A DNA stretch of 64,000 nt, taken from assembly GCA_963717155.1 (NCBI GenBank), contig OY970326.1, forward strand, positions 310,001-374,000, written 5' to 3'. Positions 1-7,927 of the stretch are shown one piece after another. The position numbers and the translations under genes are program-made. The notes under the pieces were generated by a model. It searched no databases. It saw only the letters and a list, made by a program, of their open reading frames with translations, and was not told the DNA's origin. Positions within the stretch are counted from its first letter, which is position 1. Every line of letters begins with the position of its first letter. Source of the DNA: G963717155 sp963717155. GTDB taxonomy: Bacteria; Actinomycetota; Thermoleophilia; Gaiellales; JALYLC01.

Positions 1-2
1 GC

Positions 3-68
3 GAACCCGGCCCGCACGCGATCGATCCGGAGGACGTCGAGGCGGTGCGAAGCCTGCTCAGCTGCTGA
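3..68 (+). CDS. 3' end of an unidentified CDS (partial)
   Basis: The reading frame starting at base 3 is open to a TGA at 66-68 and gives a 21-residue C-terminus (ends RSLLSC) with G/C at nearly every third codon position, as in the real genes here. It would converge on and overlap the stop of the minus-strand gene at 58 by 11 bases. Too short to identify; it could be chance. Confidence 0.4.
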   Translation, partial: EPGPHAIDPEDVEAVRSLLSC

Positions 69-396
69 GGTCGTCGTCCTCGAGCGACACGCGCAACGCG
101 TCCGCGATCTGGGGGAAGCGCTTGCGGAGTCGCTTCAGCAACGCGGCCCGGTAGGCGATCGCAGCATCCTCGTCGAGGGTCATCGCGTAGGCGTCGGCCA
201 TCCGCTCGAGCTCCTCGGCCGCCCACTCGACGCGGTCGGCCTCGTCGCCGAACGCCTCCTCCGCATCCTCCACGCTCGCGCGGCGCCAGCGCAGGCGCGC
301 CTCTGCGATCTCCTGCAGCTCCTCCTGATGCTCCGACGCGAACAGGTCGAGCTGACGCTCGATCAGCTCGTCGAACTGGCGGCGGCGACGGAACAT
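58..396 (-). CDS. Hypothetical helical protein, 112 aa
   Basis: Not recognised. Begins MFRRRRQFDELIE and is rich in Glu, Arg and Ala throughout, with long predicted amphipathic helices (roughly residues 8-40 and 45-72), no signal peptide and no membrane segment; probably a soluble helical or coiled-coil protein. The ATG at 396 is preferred over longer upstream readings because it lies 2 bases after the stop of the upstream thioesterase gene, which suggests co-transcription and coupled translation. It is the last gene of the minus-strand run that starts with the glutamine synthetase at 5832. Confidence 0.7.
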   Translation of the reverse strand: MFRRRRQFDELIERQLDLFASEHQEELQEIAEARLRWRRASVEDAEEAFGDEADRVEWAAEELERMADAYAMTLDEDAAIAYRAALLKRLRKRFPQIADALRVSLEDDDLSS

Positions 397-398
397 GC

Positions 399-803
399 TC
401 AGATGCGCGCGAACGTCGCGCGCCCCACGGCGATCAGGCGGTCCGGCTCGCCCGATGCGGTCACGCGCACGTCGGCGACCGCGAGCGTTCTGCCTGCTCG
501 CAGGCAGGTCGCGGTGATCCGCATCGGATCGGGGAGCGCCGGGCGCAAGTAGTCGCAGCGTAGATCGATTGCGACCCAGGCCTGCGAGCCGCTCGCGTGC
601 ACGACGGCGTACCAGCACGCCGTGTCGACACACGTGGCGAGCGCGCCGCCGTGCAACGTGGGCGGCTCGATCGTCCCGAGCGCGACCCGCGTCGGCACGA
701 GACGGCAGACGACCTCGCCATCCTCGATCCCGATGAAGGAGAAGCCGAGGGCATCGTCGAGCGGCGACCCGACGATGCCCTTGAGCTCGGCTTCCGTAGC
801 CAT
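399..803 (-). CDS. PaaI-type hotdog-fold thioesterase
   Basis: A 134-residue protein of the PaaI/YbgC-like hotdog superfamily, expected to hydrolyse an acyl- or aryl-CoA thioester in the cytoplasm. Visible marks are the PTLHGGALATCVDTA segment (about residues 49-63; HGG-x-x-x-x-x-x-D is the family's catalytic loop) and the following strand with DLRCDYLRPA. Length is normal for the family (about 130-150). The ATG at 803 is chosen because it sits 2 bases beyond the stop of the preceding gene; longer frames run into that gene. It belongs to the glutamine synthetase/GlxBCD operon by spacing. The substrate cannot be told from sequence. Confidence 0.85.
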   Translation of the reverse strand: MATEAELKGIVGSPLDDALGFSFIGIEDGEVVCRLVPTRVALGTIEPPTLHGGALATCVDTACWYAVVHASGSQAWVAIDLRCDYLRPALPDPMRITATCLRAGRTLAVADVRVTASGEPDRLIAVGRATFARI

Positions 804-805
804 AC

Positions 806-1243
806 TCAGTGGAGCGGTGGCTCCCAGCCCTCGAGCACCGCCGGCTTCCAGTCGGTGCCGACGGTCCTGGAGCCGTCGACCCACGGCCCGAGCTCGGGCT
901 GCGGGAACTTGGCGTGCTGCTCCTTCAGCTGGATGCCGTAGGAGTTGCCCGACTGCAGGTGCTTGATCAGCACCTTGCGGGCGTACTCGTTCTCACGGCC
1001 CTCTGGGATGTCGAAGTAGATCTTGATGAACGCGTTCGTGTAGCGGTCGAACACGGCCTTCTGGCCGTCCTCCTCGAGCATCTCGATGTCCTCGAGCCAG
1101 TTCAGATCTCCGCCGGGCGTCGCTGCGAGCAGGTCGACATCCTCGACCAGGCTTCGATCCTCCTGGTACGGGAAGCGCTTGCCCGCGAGCGACTCGGTGT
1201 CGATCGCGGTGCCCTCGCCGGGATGGGTGTATCGCGTGGCCAT
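806..1243 (-). CDS. Conserved-looking protein of unknown function in the GlxBCD operon, 145 aa
   Basis: Not recognised. A soluble 145-residue protein (MATRYTHPGEGT...) with no signal peptide or membrane segment. It has a central stretch with aromatic and charged residues (FDRYTNAFIKIYFDIPEG) and a C-terminus rich in Trp and Pro (ELGPWVDGSRTVG, LEGWEPPLH). Its ATG is 5 bases after the stop of the FMN glutamate-synthase-like gene and its stop is 2 bases before the thioesterase start, so it is firmly inside the operon. Position suggests an accessory subunit or partner of the split glutamate-synthase-like enzyme, but nothing in the sequence proves this. Confidence 0.8.
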   Translation of the reverse strand: MATRYTHPGEGTAIDTESLAGKRFPYQEDRSLVEDVDLLAATPGGDLNWLEDIEMLEEDGQKAVFDRYTNAFIKIYFDIPEGRENEYARKVLIKHLQSGNSYGIQLKEQHAKFPQPELGPWVDGSRTVGTDWKPAVLEGWEPPLH

Positions 1244-1248
1244 GTCCG

Positions 1249-2688
1249 CTACTCCGTCTCGGCGCTGACGCCGGGCTGGGGGACCTGCGAGTGGAACATG
1301 TGATCTGCCTGCCGCTCGAGCAGCGCCTTGATCTCGTCGAGCGTGCGCTGCTCGGTGACGCCGGGAATGTAGTTCGTGCCCGCGAGGGGCACCTTCGCCA
1401 TCGCCGCGGCCTCGGTCGTCAACGCGCACAGGTCCTCGGGCTCGAGGCTGTGGATGTTCGTCTTGCCGCACGCGCGCGCGAGCATCTGCACCTCGAGCGT
1501 CAGCGTGTGCAGGAAGTTGTAGACGCGCTCGGCGGCCTCGTCGACCTTGAGACGCTTGCGCAGCTCGACGTCCTGCGTCGTGATCCCCACCGGGCAGCGC
1601 CCGGTATGGCAGTGGTAGCAGTGCCCGGCCTTGACGCCGATGGTGCCCTCGTAGTCCGTGACTCCGGGGATCTCCTTGTTGCAGTTCAGCGCCATCAGCG
1701 CCGAGTGTCCGAGCGCGACCGCCTTCGCCCCGAGCGCGATCGCCTTGGCGACGTCGCCGCCGTTCCGGATGCCGCCCGCGACGACGAGGTCGATCTCGTC
1801 GGCGAGCCCGACGTCCTCGAGCGCACGCCGGGCCTCGGGGATCGCGGCCATCAGCGGGATGCCGGTCTCCTCGGTGGCGATGTGCGGGCCGGCGCCCGTT
1901 CCACCCTCGGCGCCGTCCAGGTAGATGATGTCCGGGCCGCACTTGGCGGCCATGCGAACGTCGTCGTAGACGCGCGACGCGCCGAGCTTGAGCTGGATCG
2001 GGATCTCGTAGTTCGTCGCCTCGCGGATCTCCTGGATCTTCAGCGACAGGTCGTCGGGTCCGAGCCAGTCCGGGTGGCGCGCGGGCGAGCGCTGGTCGAT
2101 CCCGGCAGGCAGCGAGCGCATCTCGGCGACCTGCTCGGTCACCTTCTGGCCCATCAGGTGGCCGCCGAGGCCGACCTTGCAGCCCTGGCCGATGAAGAAC
2201 TCGCAGGCGTCCGCGAGCATCAGGTGGTGCGGGTTGAACCCGTACCGGCTCTGGATGCACTGGTAGTACCACTTGGTCGACAGGTCGCGCTCGGGCGGGA
2301 TCATCCCGCCCTCGCCCGAGCAGGTCGCCGAGCCAGCCATCGAGGCGCCCTTCGCGAGCGCCATCTTGGCCTCGATCGACAGTGCGCCGAACGACATGCC
2401 GGTGATGTAGACCGGGATGTCGAGCTCGATCGGCTTCTTCGCGAAGCGCGCGCCGAGCACGGTCTTCGTCACGCACTTCTCGCGGTAACCCTCGATCACG
2501 AAACGCGTGAGGGTGCCCGGCATGAACATCAGCTCGTCCCAGTGCGGGATCGGCTTGAACATCGAGAAGCCGCGCATCCGGTAGCGCCCGAGCTCGGACT
2601 TCACGTGGATGTCGTTCATCACCGCCGGCGTGAAGATCCGGCTCTGGCCGAGGATGTTCTCCTGGCTGTTGGTCGTCTCGTCGGCCAT
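1249..2688 (-). CDS. glxD: FMN-binding glutamate-synthase-type subunit (GlxD/MgsC-like)
   Basis: A 479-residue protein matching the FMN/iron-sulfur (alpha2-like) domain of glutamate synthase. It would carry 2-iminoglutarate reduction or amine transfer using ammonia channelled from the GlxB amidotransferase. Seen directly: IPVYITGMSFGALS (91-104), the flavin-site loop DGAEGGTGAGP (259-269), VAGGIRNGGD (303-312), and a cysteine cluster C357-x2-C360-x4-C365 followed by PVGITTQD, the 3Fe-4S site of the family. Full length for a stand-alone subunit. The ATG at 2688 follows the upstream stop directly (0 bases). Known relatives are GlxD of rhizobia and MgsC of N-methylglutamate synthase; which reaction applies here is not decided. 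Confidence 0.9.
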   Translation of the reverse strand: MADETTNSQENILGQSRIFTPAVMNDIHVKSELGRYRMRGFSMFKPIPHWDELMFMPGTLTRFVIEGYREKCVTKTVLGARFAKKPIELDIPVYITGMSFGALSIEAKMALAKGASMAGSATCSGEGGMIPPERDLSTKWYYQCIQSRYGFNPHHLMLADACEFFIGQGCKVGLGGHLMGQKVTEQVAEMRSLPAGIDQRSPARHPDWLGPDDLSLKIQEIREATNYEIPIQLKLGASRVYDDVRMAAKCGPDIIYLDGAEGGTGAGPHIATEETGIPLMAAIPEARRALEDVGLADEIDLVVAGGIRNGGDVAKAIALGAKAVALGHSALMALNCNKEIPGVTDYEGTIGVKAGHCYHCHTGRCPVGITTQDVELRKRLKVDEAAERVYNFLHTLTLEVQMLARACGKTNIHSLEPEDLCALTTEAAAMAKVPLAGTNYIPGVTEQRTLDEIKALLERQADHMFHSQVPQPGVSAETE

Positions 2689-3480
2689 CTAGAGCACCAG
2701 CTTCCGCTCGCTCGGCTCGAGCGCGTCGTAGTTGTAGAGCATCTTCCCGCACACGAACTTGTCGAAGCTCGGGGGCGTCCCGAGGTCGTGGATGCGGAAC
2801 TTGCGCTCGATGTACTCGGTGTCCGCGTCGGTCCACTCGCCCGGTACGCAGTCGATGCCGAGCGCCTTGACCTTGCCGCCGACGTAGATGATGCCGTCGT
2901 ACATCGAGTCGCCGAGCCCTGGGCCGGCGTTGCCGCAGATGATCTGGCGGCCGCGCTGCATCATGAAGCCCGTCATCGAGCCGACGTCGCCGAGCGTCAG
3001 GATCAGACCGCCCTTCTGGTCGATGCCCGAGCGCGCGCCGAGCCGGCCGTGGACGACGAGGTCGCCGCCGCGGATCGCCGCACCCGTCAGCGACCCCGCG
3101 TTCCCGCGGACCGTGACGACGCCCGACATCATGTTCTCGCAGGCGGACCAGCCGACGCGACCCGTGATCTCGATCTCGGGACCGTCGATCAGGCCGCAGC
3201 CGAAGTAGCCGAGGCTCCCCTCGAAGCGGATCTTGCAGCGCGTCAGGATCGCGACGCCGAGCGAGTGCTTGGCGCCCGGGTTCTGCACCGTGACGTCGGT
3301 GATGCCGCGGTTGTAGATCAGGTCGCGCAGCACCAGGTTGATCTTGCGCGTCGACAGGGTGTGGGCGTCGAAGGTGGCCCGGTCGCCGTCGATCTCGGCG
3401 ACGTCCGGCACGGTCTCGTCGAGCTCGACGAGTCCGCGCCCGTCGTACGTGATGCGTGCCTCGCCGGTCAGCGCGTCCAT
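2689..3480 (-). CDS. glxC: GXGXG-domain glutamate-synthase-type subunit (GlxC/MgsB-like)
   Basis: A 263-residue protein equivalent to the C-terminal beta-helix (GXGXG) domain of the glutamate synthase large subunit, found as a separate polypeptide in GlxBCD/MgsABC systems. Repeated Gly-rich turns are visible in the middle (EGSLGYFGCGLIDGPEI, RGNAGSLTGAAIRGGDLVVH, LGDVGSMTGFMMQRG, ICGNAGPGLGD). The domain is structural, linking the amidase and synthase sites. The ATG at 3480 overlaps the 3' end of glxB by 13 bases, a sign of translational coupling; the longer open frame upstream is only the glxB shadow. The C-terminus KLVL* abuts glxD. Confidence 0.88.
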   Translation of the reverse strand: MDALTGEARITYDGRGLVELDETVPDVAEIDGDRATFDAHTLSTRKINLVLRDLIYNRGITDVTVQNPGAKHSLGVAILTRCKIRFEGSLGYFGCGLIDGPEIEITGRVGWSACENMMSGVVTVRGNAGSLTGAAIRGGDLVVHGRLGARSGIDQKGGLILTLGDVGSMTGFMMQRGRQIICGNAGPGLGDSMYDGIIYVGGKVKALGIDCVPGEWTDADTEYIERKFRIHDLGTPPSFDKFVCGKMLYNYDALEPSERKLVL

Positions 3481-4397
3481 ACCAGCACCTCGCCCTCGTA
3501 GGGATCGTACGTGTCGATCTCGTGGTCGAGCACGGCGCGGATGGCCATCTCCTCGGAGGCGAGCATGACCATGTCGTCCCCCTCGTACAGCACGAGCGGC
3601 TTCGCGGCCATCTCGTCCTTGCACACGCCGAGAGCGTCCTTCGTGACGCACATGTACGTGAACACGCCGTCGAGCTCCTCGAGGCTCTGACGCATCGAGT
3701 CCTCGAGCGACGCGCCCTCCTGCATCTTCTCGGCCAGGTAGACGGCGATGATCTCGGAGTCGCACTCGGACTGGAAGCGGTGACCCGAGCGCTCGAGCCG
3801 CCGGCGCCAGTAGAAGTAGTTCGTCAGCTGGCCGTTGTGCACGACCGCCACGTCCGCGAACGGGTAGGCCCAGTAGGGGTGGGCGCCCGAGATGTCGACG
3901 TCGGACTCGGTCGCCATCCGCACGTGGCCGATGGCATGCGTGCCCTGGAAGGTGTCGAGCTCGTACTGCTCCGCGACGGACTCGGCGTCGCCGAGGTCCT
4001 TCACGATCTCGAGCGAGTTCCCGATCGACAGCACCTCGGCGTCGGGGATGTCCTCGATCGTGTCGACGAGCCCCTTGAGGTCACCCGAGTAGGCGAGCGT
4101 CAGGCGATACGCGTACTCCGTCTCGGCCTCGCTCGAGAGGACCTTGGCGCCGAGAGACTCGACCCGGGAAAGGACCTCGCTCTGGTGCCGCTGGAGCCTG
4201 TCGAGGTAGTCGAAGTCGCGCGGGTCGTTGGCGTCTGCGAGCTTGTAGCGGACGAGCACCACCGCCGACGTCGGCCCGTACAGCGCGTAGCCGGTCGAGT
4301 CGGGGCCGCGGTGCTTCATCGACTGGAGCATGCGCGTCATGTCATGGCCGAGCTGGCCATGGGTGTTGCGATAGATGATGCCTGCGATCCCGCACAT
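3468..4397 (-). CDS. glxB: Class II glutamine amidotransferase subunit (GlxB/MgsA-like)
   Basis: A 309-residue Ntn-type glutaminase that releases ammonia from glutamine for the partner synthase subunits. Cys2 directly follows the start Met (MCGIAGIIY), so removal of Met exposes the catalytic cysteine. GHVRMATES (157-165), HNGQLTN (187-193) and SECDSE (210-215) match the glutamine-binding and oxyanion motifs of the family. Length fits stand-alone GlxB/MgsA proteins (about 300). It starts 34 bases after the glutamine synthetase stop, so the operon order is synthetase, amidase, GXGXG, FMN subunit. Confidence 0.92.
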   Translation of the reverse strand: MCGIAGIIYRNTHGQLGHDMTRMLQSMKHRGPDSTGYALYGPTSAVVLVRYKLADANDPRDFDYLDRLQRHQSEVLSRVESLGAKVLSSEAETEYAYRLTLAYSGDLKGLVDTIEDIPDAEVLSIGNSLEIVKDLGDAESVAEQYELDTFQGTHAIGHVRMATESDVDISGAHPYWAYPFADVAVVHNGQLTNYFYWRRRLERSGHRFQSECDSEIIAVYLAEKMQEGASLEDSMRQSLEELDGVFTYMCVTKDALGVCKDEMAAKPLVLYEGDDMVMLASEEMAIRAVLDHEIDTYDPYEGEVLVWTR

Positions 4398-4431
4398 AGG
4401 CGACCTTTTCGTCGGGTGGACGTCGCGCCCG

Positions 4432-5832
4432 TCAGGGCAGGACGTCGAGGTATTCCTTCACGTCCCAGTCGGAGACCTGGGCGCAGTAGCGCTCCCACTC
4501 GTCGCGCTTGTAGTGCCGGAACACGCGGAACATGTCGCCGGGCAGCGCGCTCTTGATGACCTCGTCCGCGTCGAGCGCGTCGAGCGCATCGCCGAAGGTC
4601 ATCGGGATCTTCTTGACCTGCTTGCCGCCGGCGATCGCCTCGTAGATGTTGCGCTCCTCGGGCTCGCCGGGGTCGAGCTCGCGGCGGATGCCGTCCTCCA
4701 TGGCCTTGATCAACGCGGCCATCGAGAGGTACGGGTTGACCGCCGAGTCGACGGAGCGGTACTCGAAGCGGCCCGGCGCCGACACGCGCAGCGCAGTCGT
4801 GCGGTTCTGGAAGCCCCAGTCGGCGAACACCGGCGCCCAGAAGCCGGTGTCCCATAGCCGGCGGTACGAGTTGACCGTGGACGCGGTGACGGCGGTCAGC
4901 GCACCGAGGTGCTCGAGGATGCCGCCGATCGCGTAGCGGCCGATCTGCGAGGGCATCCGCTGGTCCTCGCCCGCCTTGGGCTCGAACACGTTCTCGTCGC
5001 CGCGCCACAGCGAGATGTTGTGGTGGCAGCCGTTCGCCGAGACGCCCATGAACGGCTTCGGCATGAAGCACGGGAAGGCCCCGAGCTCTCGACCGACCTG
5101 GCGGCAGACCTGGCGGTAGGTCGAGAGGTTGTCGGCGGTGAGCTCGGCGCGATCGAAGTTGAAGTTCAGCTCGAGCTGGCCCGGGGCGTCCTCGTGGTCT
5201 CCCTGGATCATGTCGAGGCCCATGGCGTTCGAGTACTCGATCACCTTGTGGATGATCGGCTGGAACTCGCTGAACTGGTCGATGTGGTAGCAGTAGGGCT
5301 TGGAGAGCCCCTCGACCGACGGCGTGCCGTCGTCGTTCAGCTTGAGCCACATCATCTCGGGCTCGGTGCCGGCGCGGAGGTGCAGGCCCATCTCGGACTC
5401 GAACTGCGCCTGGATCCGCTGCAGGTTGCCGCGGCAGTCGGAGGTCAGGAACGCGCCTCCATCCTCGAGGTCCTCGCGTCCGCGGAAGCAGATGCACCAG
5501 ACGCGAGCGACCTTCGAGTCCCATGGGAGCACCTGGAACGTCTCCGGCTCGGGCAGGCCGACGAGCTCGGCCGACTCGGGGCCGTACCCGATGTACTCGC
5601 CGAGGCGGTCGACGAAGAGGTTGGCGGTCGCGCCGTAGACGAGCTGGAAGCCCTTGCGCGCGATCGACTCCCAGTGGGCCGCGGGCACGCCCTTGCCCAT
5701 GATCCGCCCGGTGACTGAGGGGAACTGGTAGTAGACGTACGTGACGCCGGACTCGTCGATCTTCCGGCGCACCGCGGCGATCTGCTCCTCGCGACCATCG
5801 GCCGAGACGAAGCGTTCGAGATCGGTCGCCAC
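4432..5832 (-). CDS. glnT: Glutamine synthetase family protein (GlnT / gamma-glutamylmethylamide synthetase-like)
   Basis: A 466-residue ATP-dependent amine:glutamate ligase of the glutamine synthetase superfamily. Metal and substrate motifs are visible: TEPEMMW (156-162), EDAPGQLELN (214-223) and NGCHHNISLW (267-276, the place of the usual H-x-H-Q-S-L-W). The GTG at 5832 is chosen because an AGAGGAGGA ribosome site lies 7 bases before it; upstream in-frame codons lie in the divergent promoter region. It heads the operon with GlxBCD. In other bacteria this pairing occurs both in glnT-glxBCD loci and in the N-methylglutamate pathway (gmaS-mgsABC), so the substrate amine may be ammonia or methylamine. 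No mgdABCD genes are in view, which weakens the methylamine reading. Confidence 0.88.
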   Translation of the reverse strand: MATDLERFVSADGREEQIAAVRRKIDESGVTYVYYQFPSVTGRIMGKGVPAAHWESIARKGFQLVYGATANLFVDRLGEYIGYGPESAELVGLPEPETFQVLPWDSKVARVWCICFRGREDLEDGGAFLTSDCRGNLQRIQAQFESEMGLHLRAGTEPEMMWLKLNDDGTPSVEGLSKPYCYHIDQFSEFQPIIHKVIEYSNAMGLDMIQGDHEDAPGQLELNFNFDRAELTADNLSTYRQVCRQVGRELGAFPCFMPKPFMGVSANGCHHNISLWRGDENVFEPKAGEDQRMPSQIGRYAIGGILEHLGALTAVTASTVNSYRRLWDTGFWAPVFADWGFQNRTTALRVSAPGRFEYRSVDSAVNPYLSMAALIKAMEDGIRRELDPGEPEERNIYEAIAGGKQVKKIPMTFGDALDALDADEVIKSALPGDMFRVFRHYKRDEWERYCAQVSDWDVKEYLDVLP

Positions 5833-5975
5833 TGGCTGTTCCTCCTCTTTCCGCCGACCCTGGGCGCGCGGGACGGACACAAGCCGCGCCGAGACAGAGT
5901 GCGCGGACTCGAATGGTGGGATCGCACATCGTTCGGGGCAAGAGACGGTCGCGCCACCGTTGCCCGTGTTCGGGT

Positions 5976-5995
5976 GTGCAGTGTGCACGTATACC
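5976..5995 (+). promoter_or_regulatory. Dyad and -10-like element upstream of the GAF/PucR regulator
   Basis: In the 184-base divergent gap, the perfect repeat GTGCA-GTG-TGCAC (5976-5988) touches a TATACC hexamer (5990-5995), 21 bases before the ATG of the regulator. This looks like an operator over a promoter, possibly for autoregulation and control of the divergent glutamine synthetase operon. No good -35 hexamer is seen at 17 bases. Confidence 0.45.
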
Positions 5996-6016
5996 GCCCC
6001 ACTCAGCGGGGGTACG

Positions 6017-7909
6017 ATGACCATCTCGCACCGTGAACCGGTCGCTGCAGCCCTCGCCCGCGTACCCGGCCGCCTGATGGTGGCCGTTCCACACACCGAC
6101 CACAGCGAGCCGGTCGAGCGCGGACGGGCCGATGAGCTCGCGGTGCTGTACGAGATCATCCACACCGTGACGTCGACGCTCGACGTCGAGGCGGTGCTCG
6201 CCGCGATCGTCCGGCTCGTCAACGACGCGATCGTCGCCCACGCGACGTACATCTTCCTCGCGGAGGAGGGAGGACGGCGCATCGTGCTGCGCGCCGCATC
6301 GGAGCGCTACGCCCACCTCTGCGGCCGCGTCTCGATGGGCGCCGGGGAGGGGATCGCCGGGTGGGTGCTCGAGAACCGTCAGCCCGTGTTCATCAACGAG
6401 AACGTGCTGTCGGATCCTCGGGTGAAGTACTTCCCGGAGCTCGAGGAGGAGAAGTACCAGTCGCTCGTGTCGGTGCCGCTCGTCCTCAAGGGCGATCGCA
6501 TGATCGGCGTGATCGCCCTCCACGCCGAGGCGCCGCGCGTCTTCTCGGCCGAGGACGCCGCGTTCCTGATCCACGTCGCCTCGCTCGTCGCGCAGGCGAT
6601 CGAGAACGCGCGGCTGTACGAGCACACCCGGCGCTCGCTGCGCGAGCTCGAGCACCTGTCCCGTCTCGGCTCCGCGATCGCACGCGCCGAGTCGATCGAC
6701 GAGCTGCTCGCGTCGGCCGTCGAGGTCGGTCGCACGCTCGTGCGCGCCGAGTCGCTCGGGGTCTACCTCGTCGAGGCGTCGGGCGACTCGCTGCGTCTGC
6801 GCGCCGCGGCGGGCGGGGACGTCGAGGGCCCCGAGGTCGTTTCGCTCCCGGACCTCGGAGTCGAGCTTCGCCGGAACGGCTCGCCTGGCGGCGCGAGTCT
6901 GACGTCGGTGCTCGCAGGCACGCTCTGGGGTGTGCCTGCGATGCGCTCGGCGCTCGTCGCGCCGCTCGTCGCGGGCGAGGAGGTGCTGGGCTTCCTCGTC
7001 GCGCGCCTGGTCGATGGGCGGCGCGCGAGCGAGCACGACCGCGACCTCGCCAACTCGCTCGCGAGCCAGACCGCCGTCGGACTCAAGCGGCTCCAGCTGA
7101 CCGACCGGCTCGCCGAGCGCAACCGCATCAAGGACCTGTTCGACGACCTGGCGACCGGGATCGGCGGCCCGGCGCTCGCCGGGCGTGCCAGGCGACTCGG
7201 CATCGATCCCGACGCGCCCCACCTGGTCGTCTGGTGTGCCCCGCCACGCGACGGGGCGCGCCCGCCGACGGCCATCGATGGGTTCGGCGTCGCGAGCGAG
7301 CTGCTCGAGGCCGCCGTGGTACGACTCGCACCCGGATCGCTCGCCGATCGCCGCGAGGACTCCCTGAGACTGCTCGTGCCGCTTCGCGGCCTATCCGAGA
7401 GTGCGCTGCTCGAGCGCCTCGAGGGGCTCGTCGACGAGCTTCCGAGCCCCGTCGCCGCGGGCTTCTCGAGCGTCTGCTCGGGTCCCCGCGCGTACGCGGC
7501 GGGCATGGCCGAGGCACATCAGGCGGCGCTCGCGGTGCCGGTCATCCGTCCCGGTGCGCGCCGTCTGCGCTACGACGAGCTCGGGCTCTACAAGTACCTT
7601 CTACGGGTTCCGCTCGACGAGCAGGTGAGGGATCGCCGGAGCGACGCGTTGCGCGCGCTGCGCGATCATGATCGGCGGCGGCAGTCGCAGCTGCTCCGGA
7701 CGCTGGAGGAGTTCCTGCGACAGCGGGGCAACATGGCCGCGACCGCGAAAGCGCTGTACGTTCACCCGAACACCTTGCGACAACGCCTGCGACGCATCGG
7801 AGAGATCGCCGGCATCGACCCGCGTGCGGACGACTGGCTCATGCTCGAGATCGCCTGCAAGCTCCTCAAGCTCGAAGAGGTGTATCCCTCCGAGCGAAGC
7901 ACCTCATAA
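6017..7909 (+). CDS. GAF-domain transcriptional regulator with PucR-type C-terminal helix-turn-helix
   Basis: A 630-residue cytoplasmic regulator. Residues about 40-195 form a GAF sensor domain (LYEIIHTVTSTLD..., GEGIAGWVLENRQPV, SLVSVPLVLKGDRMIGV); a second, more divergent GAF follows (about 205-345). The C-terminus (571-594: GNMAATAKALYVHPNTLRQRLRRI) is the PucR/CdaR family helix-turn-helix, preceded by a domain with a DEQVRDRRSDALRALRDHD linker. The ATG at 6017 has a GGGGG-rich ribosome site; the open frame extends upstream only through non-coding sequence. It diverges from the glutamine synthetase operon and lies 18 bases before an acyl-CoA dehydrogenase gene, so either may be its target. 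PucR-family proteins usually activate catabolic genes in response to a metabolite; the ligand is unknown. Confidence 0.88.
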   Translation: MTISHREPVAAALARVPGRLMVAVPHTDHSEPVERGRADELAVLYEIIHTVTSTLDVEAVLAAIVRLVNDAIVAHATYIFLAEEGGRRIVLRAASERYAHLCGRVSMGAGEGIAGWVLENRQPVFINENVLSDPRVKYFPELEEEKYQSLVSVPLVLKGDRMIGVIALHAEAPRVFSAEDAAFLIHVASLVAQAIENARLYEHTRRSLRELEHLSRLGSAIARAESIDELLASAVEVGRTLVRAESLGVYLVEASGDSLRLRAAAGGDVEGPEVVSLPDLGVELRRNGSPGGASLTSVLAGTLWGVPAMRSALVAPLVAGEEVLGFLVARLVDGRRASEHDRDLANSLASQTAVGLKRLQLTDRLAERNRIKDLFDDLATGIGGPALAGRARRLGIDPDAPHLVVWCAPPRDGARPPTAIDGFGVASELLEAAVVRLAPGSLADRREDSLRLLVPLRGLSESALLERLEGLVDELPSPVAAGFSSVCSGPRAYAAGMAEAHQAALAVPVIRPGARRLRYDELGLYKYLLRVPLDEQVRDRRSDALRALRDHDRRRQSQLLRTLEEFLRQRGNMAATAKALYVHPNTLRQRLRRIGEIAGIDPRADDWLMLEIACKLLKLEEVYPSERSTS

Positions 7910-7927
7910 GAAAGGGGTACCGCCGCG

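Noticed and set aside
5833..6016. Clear sigma-70 promoter for the glutamine synthetase operon on the minus strand
   Set aside because: The best pair (TTGCCC with CACCAT, 17 bases apart) matches the -10 consensus too weakly to list as a feature.
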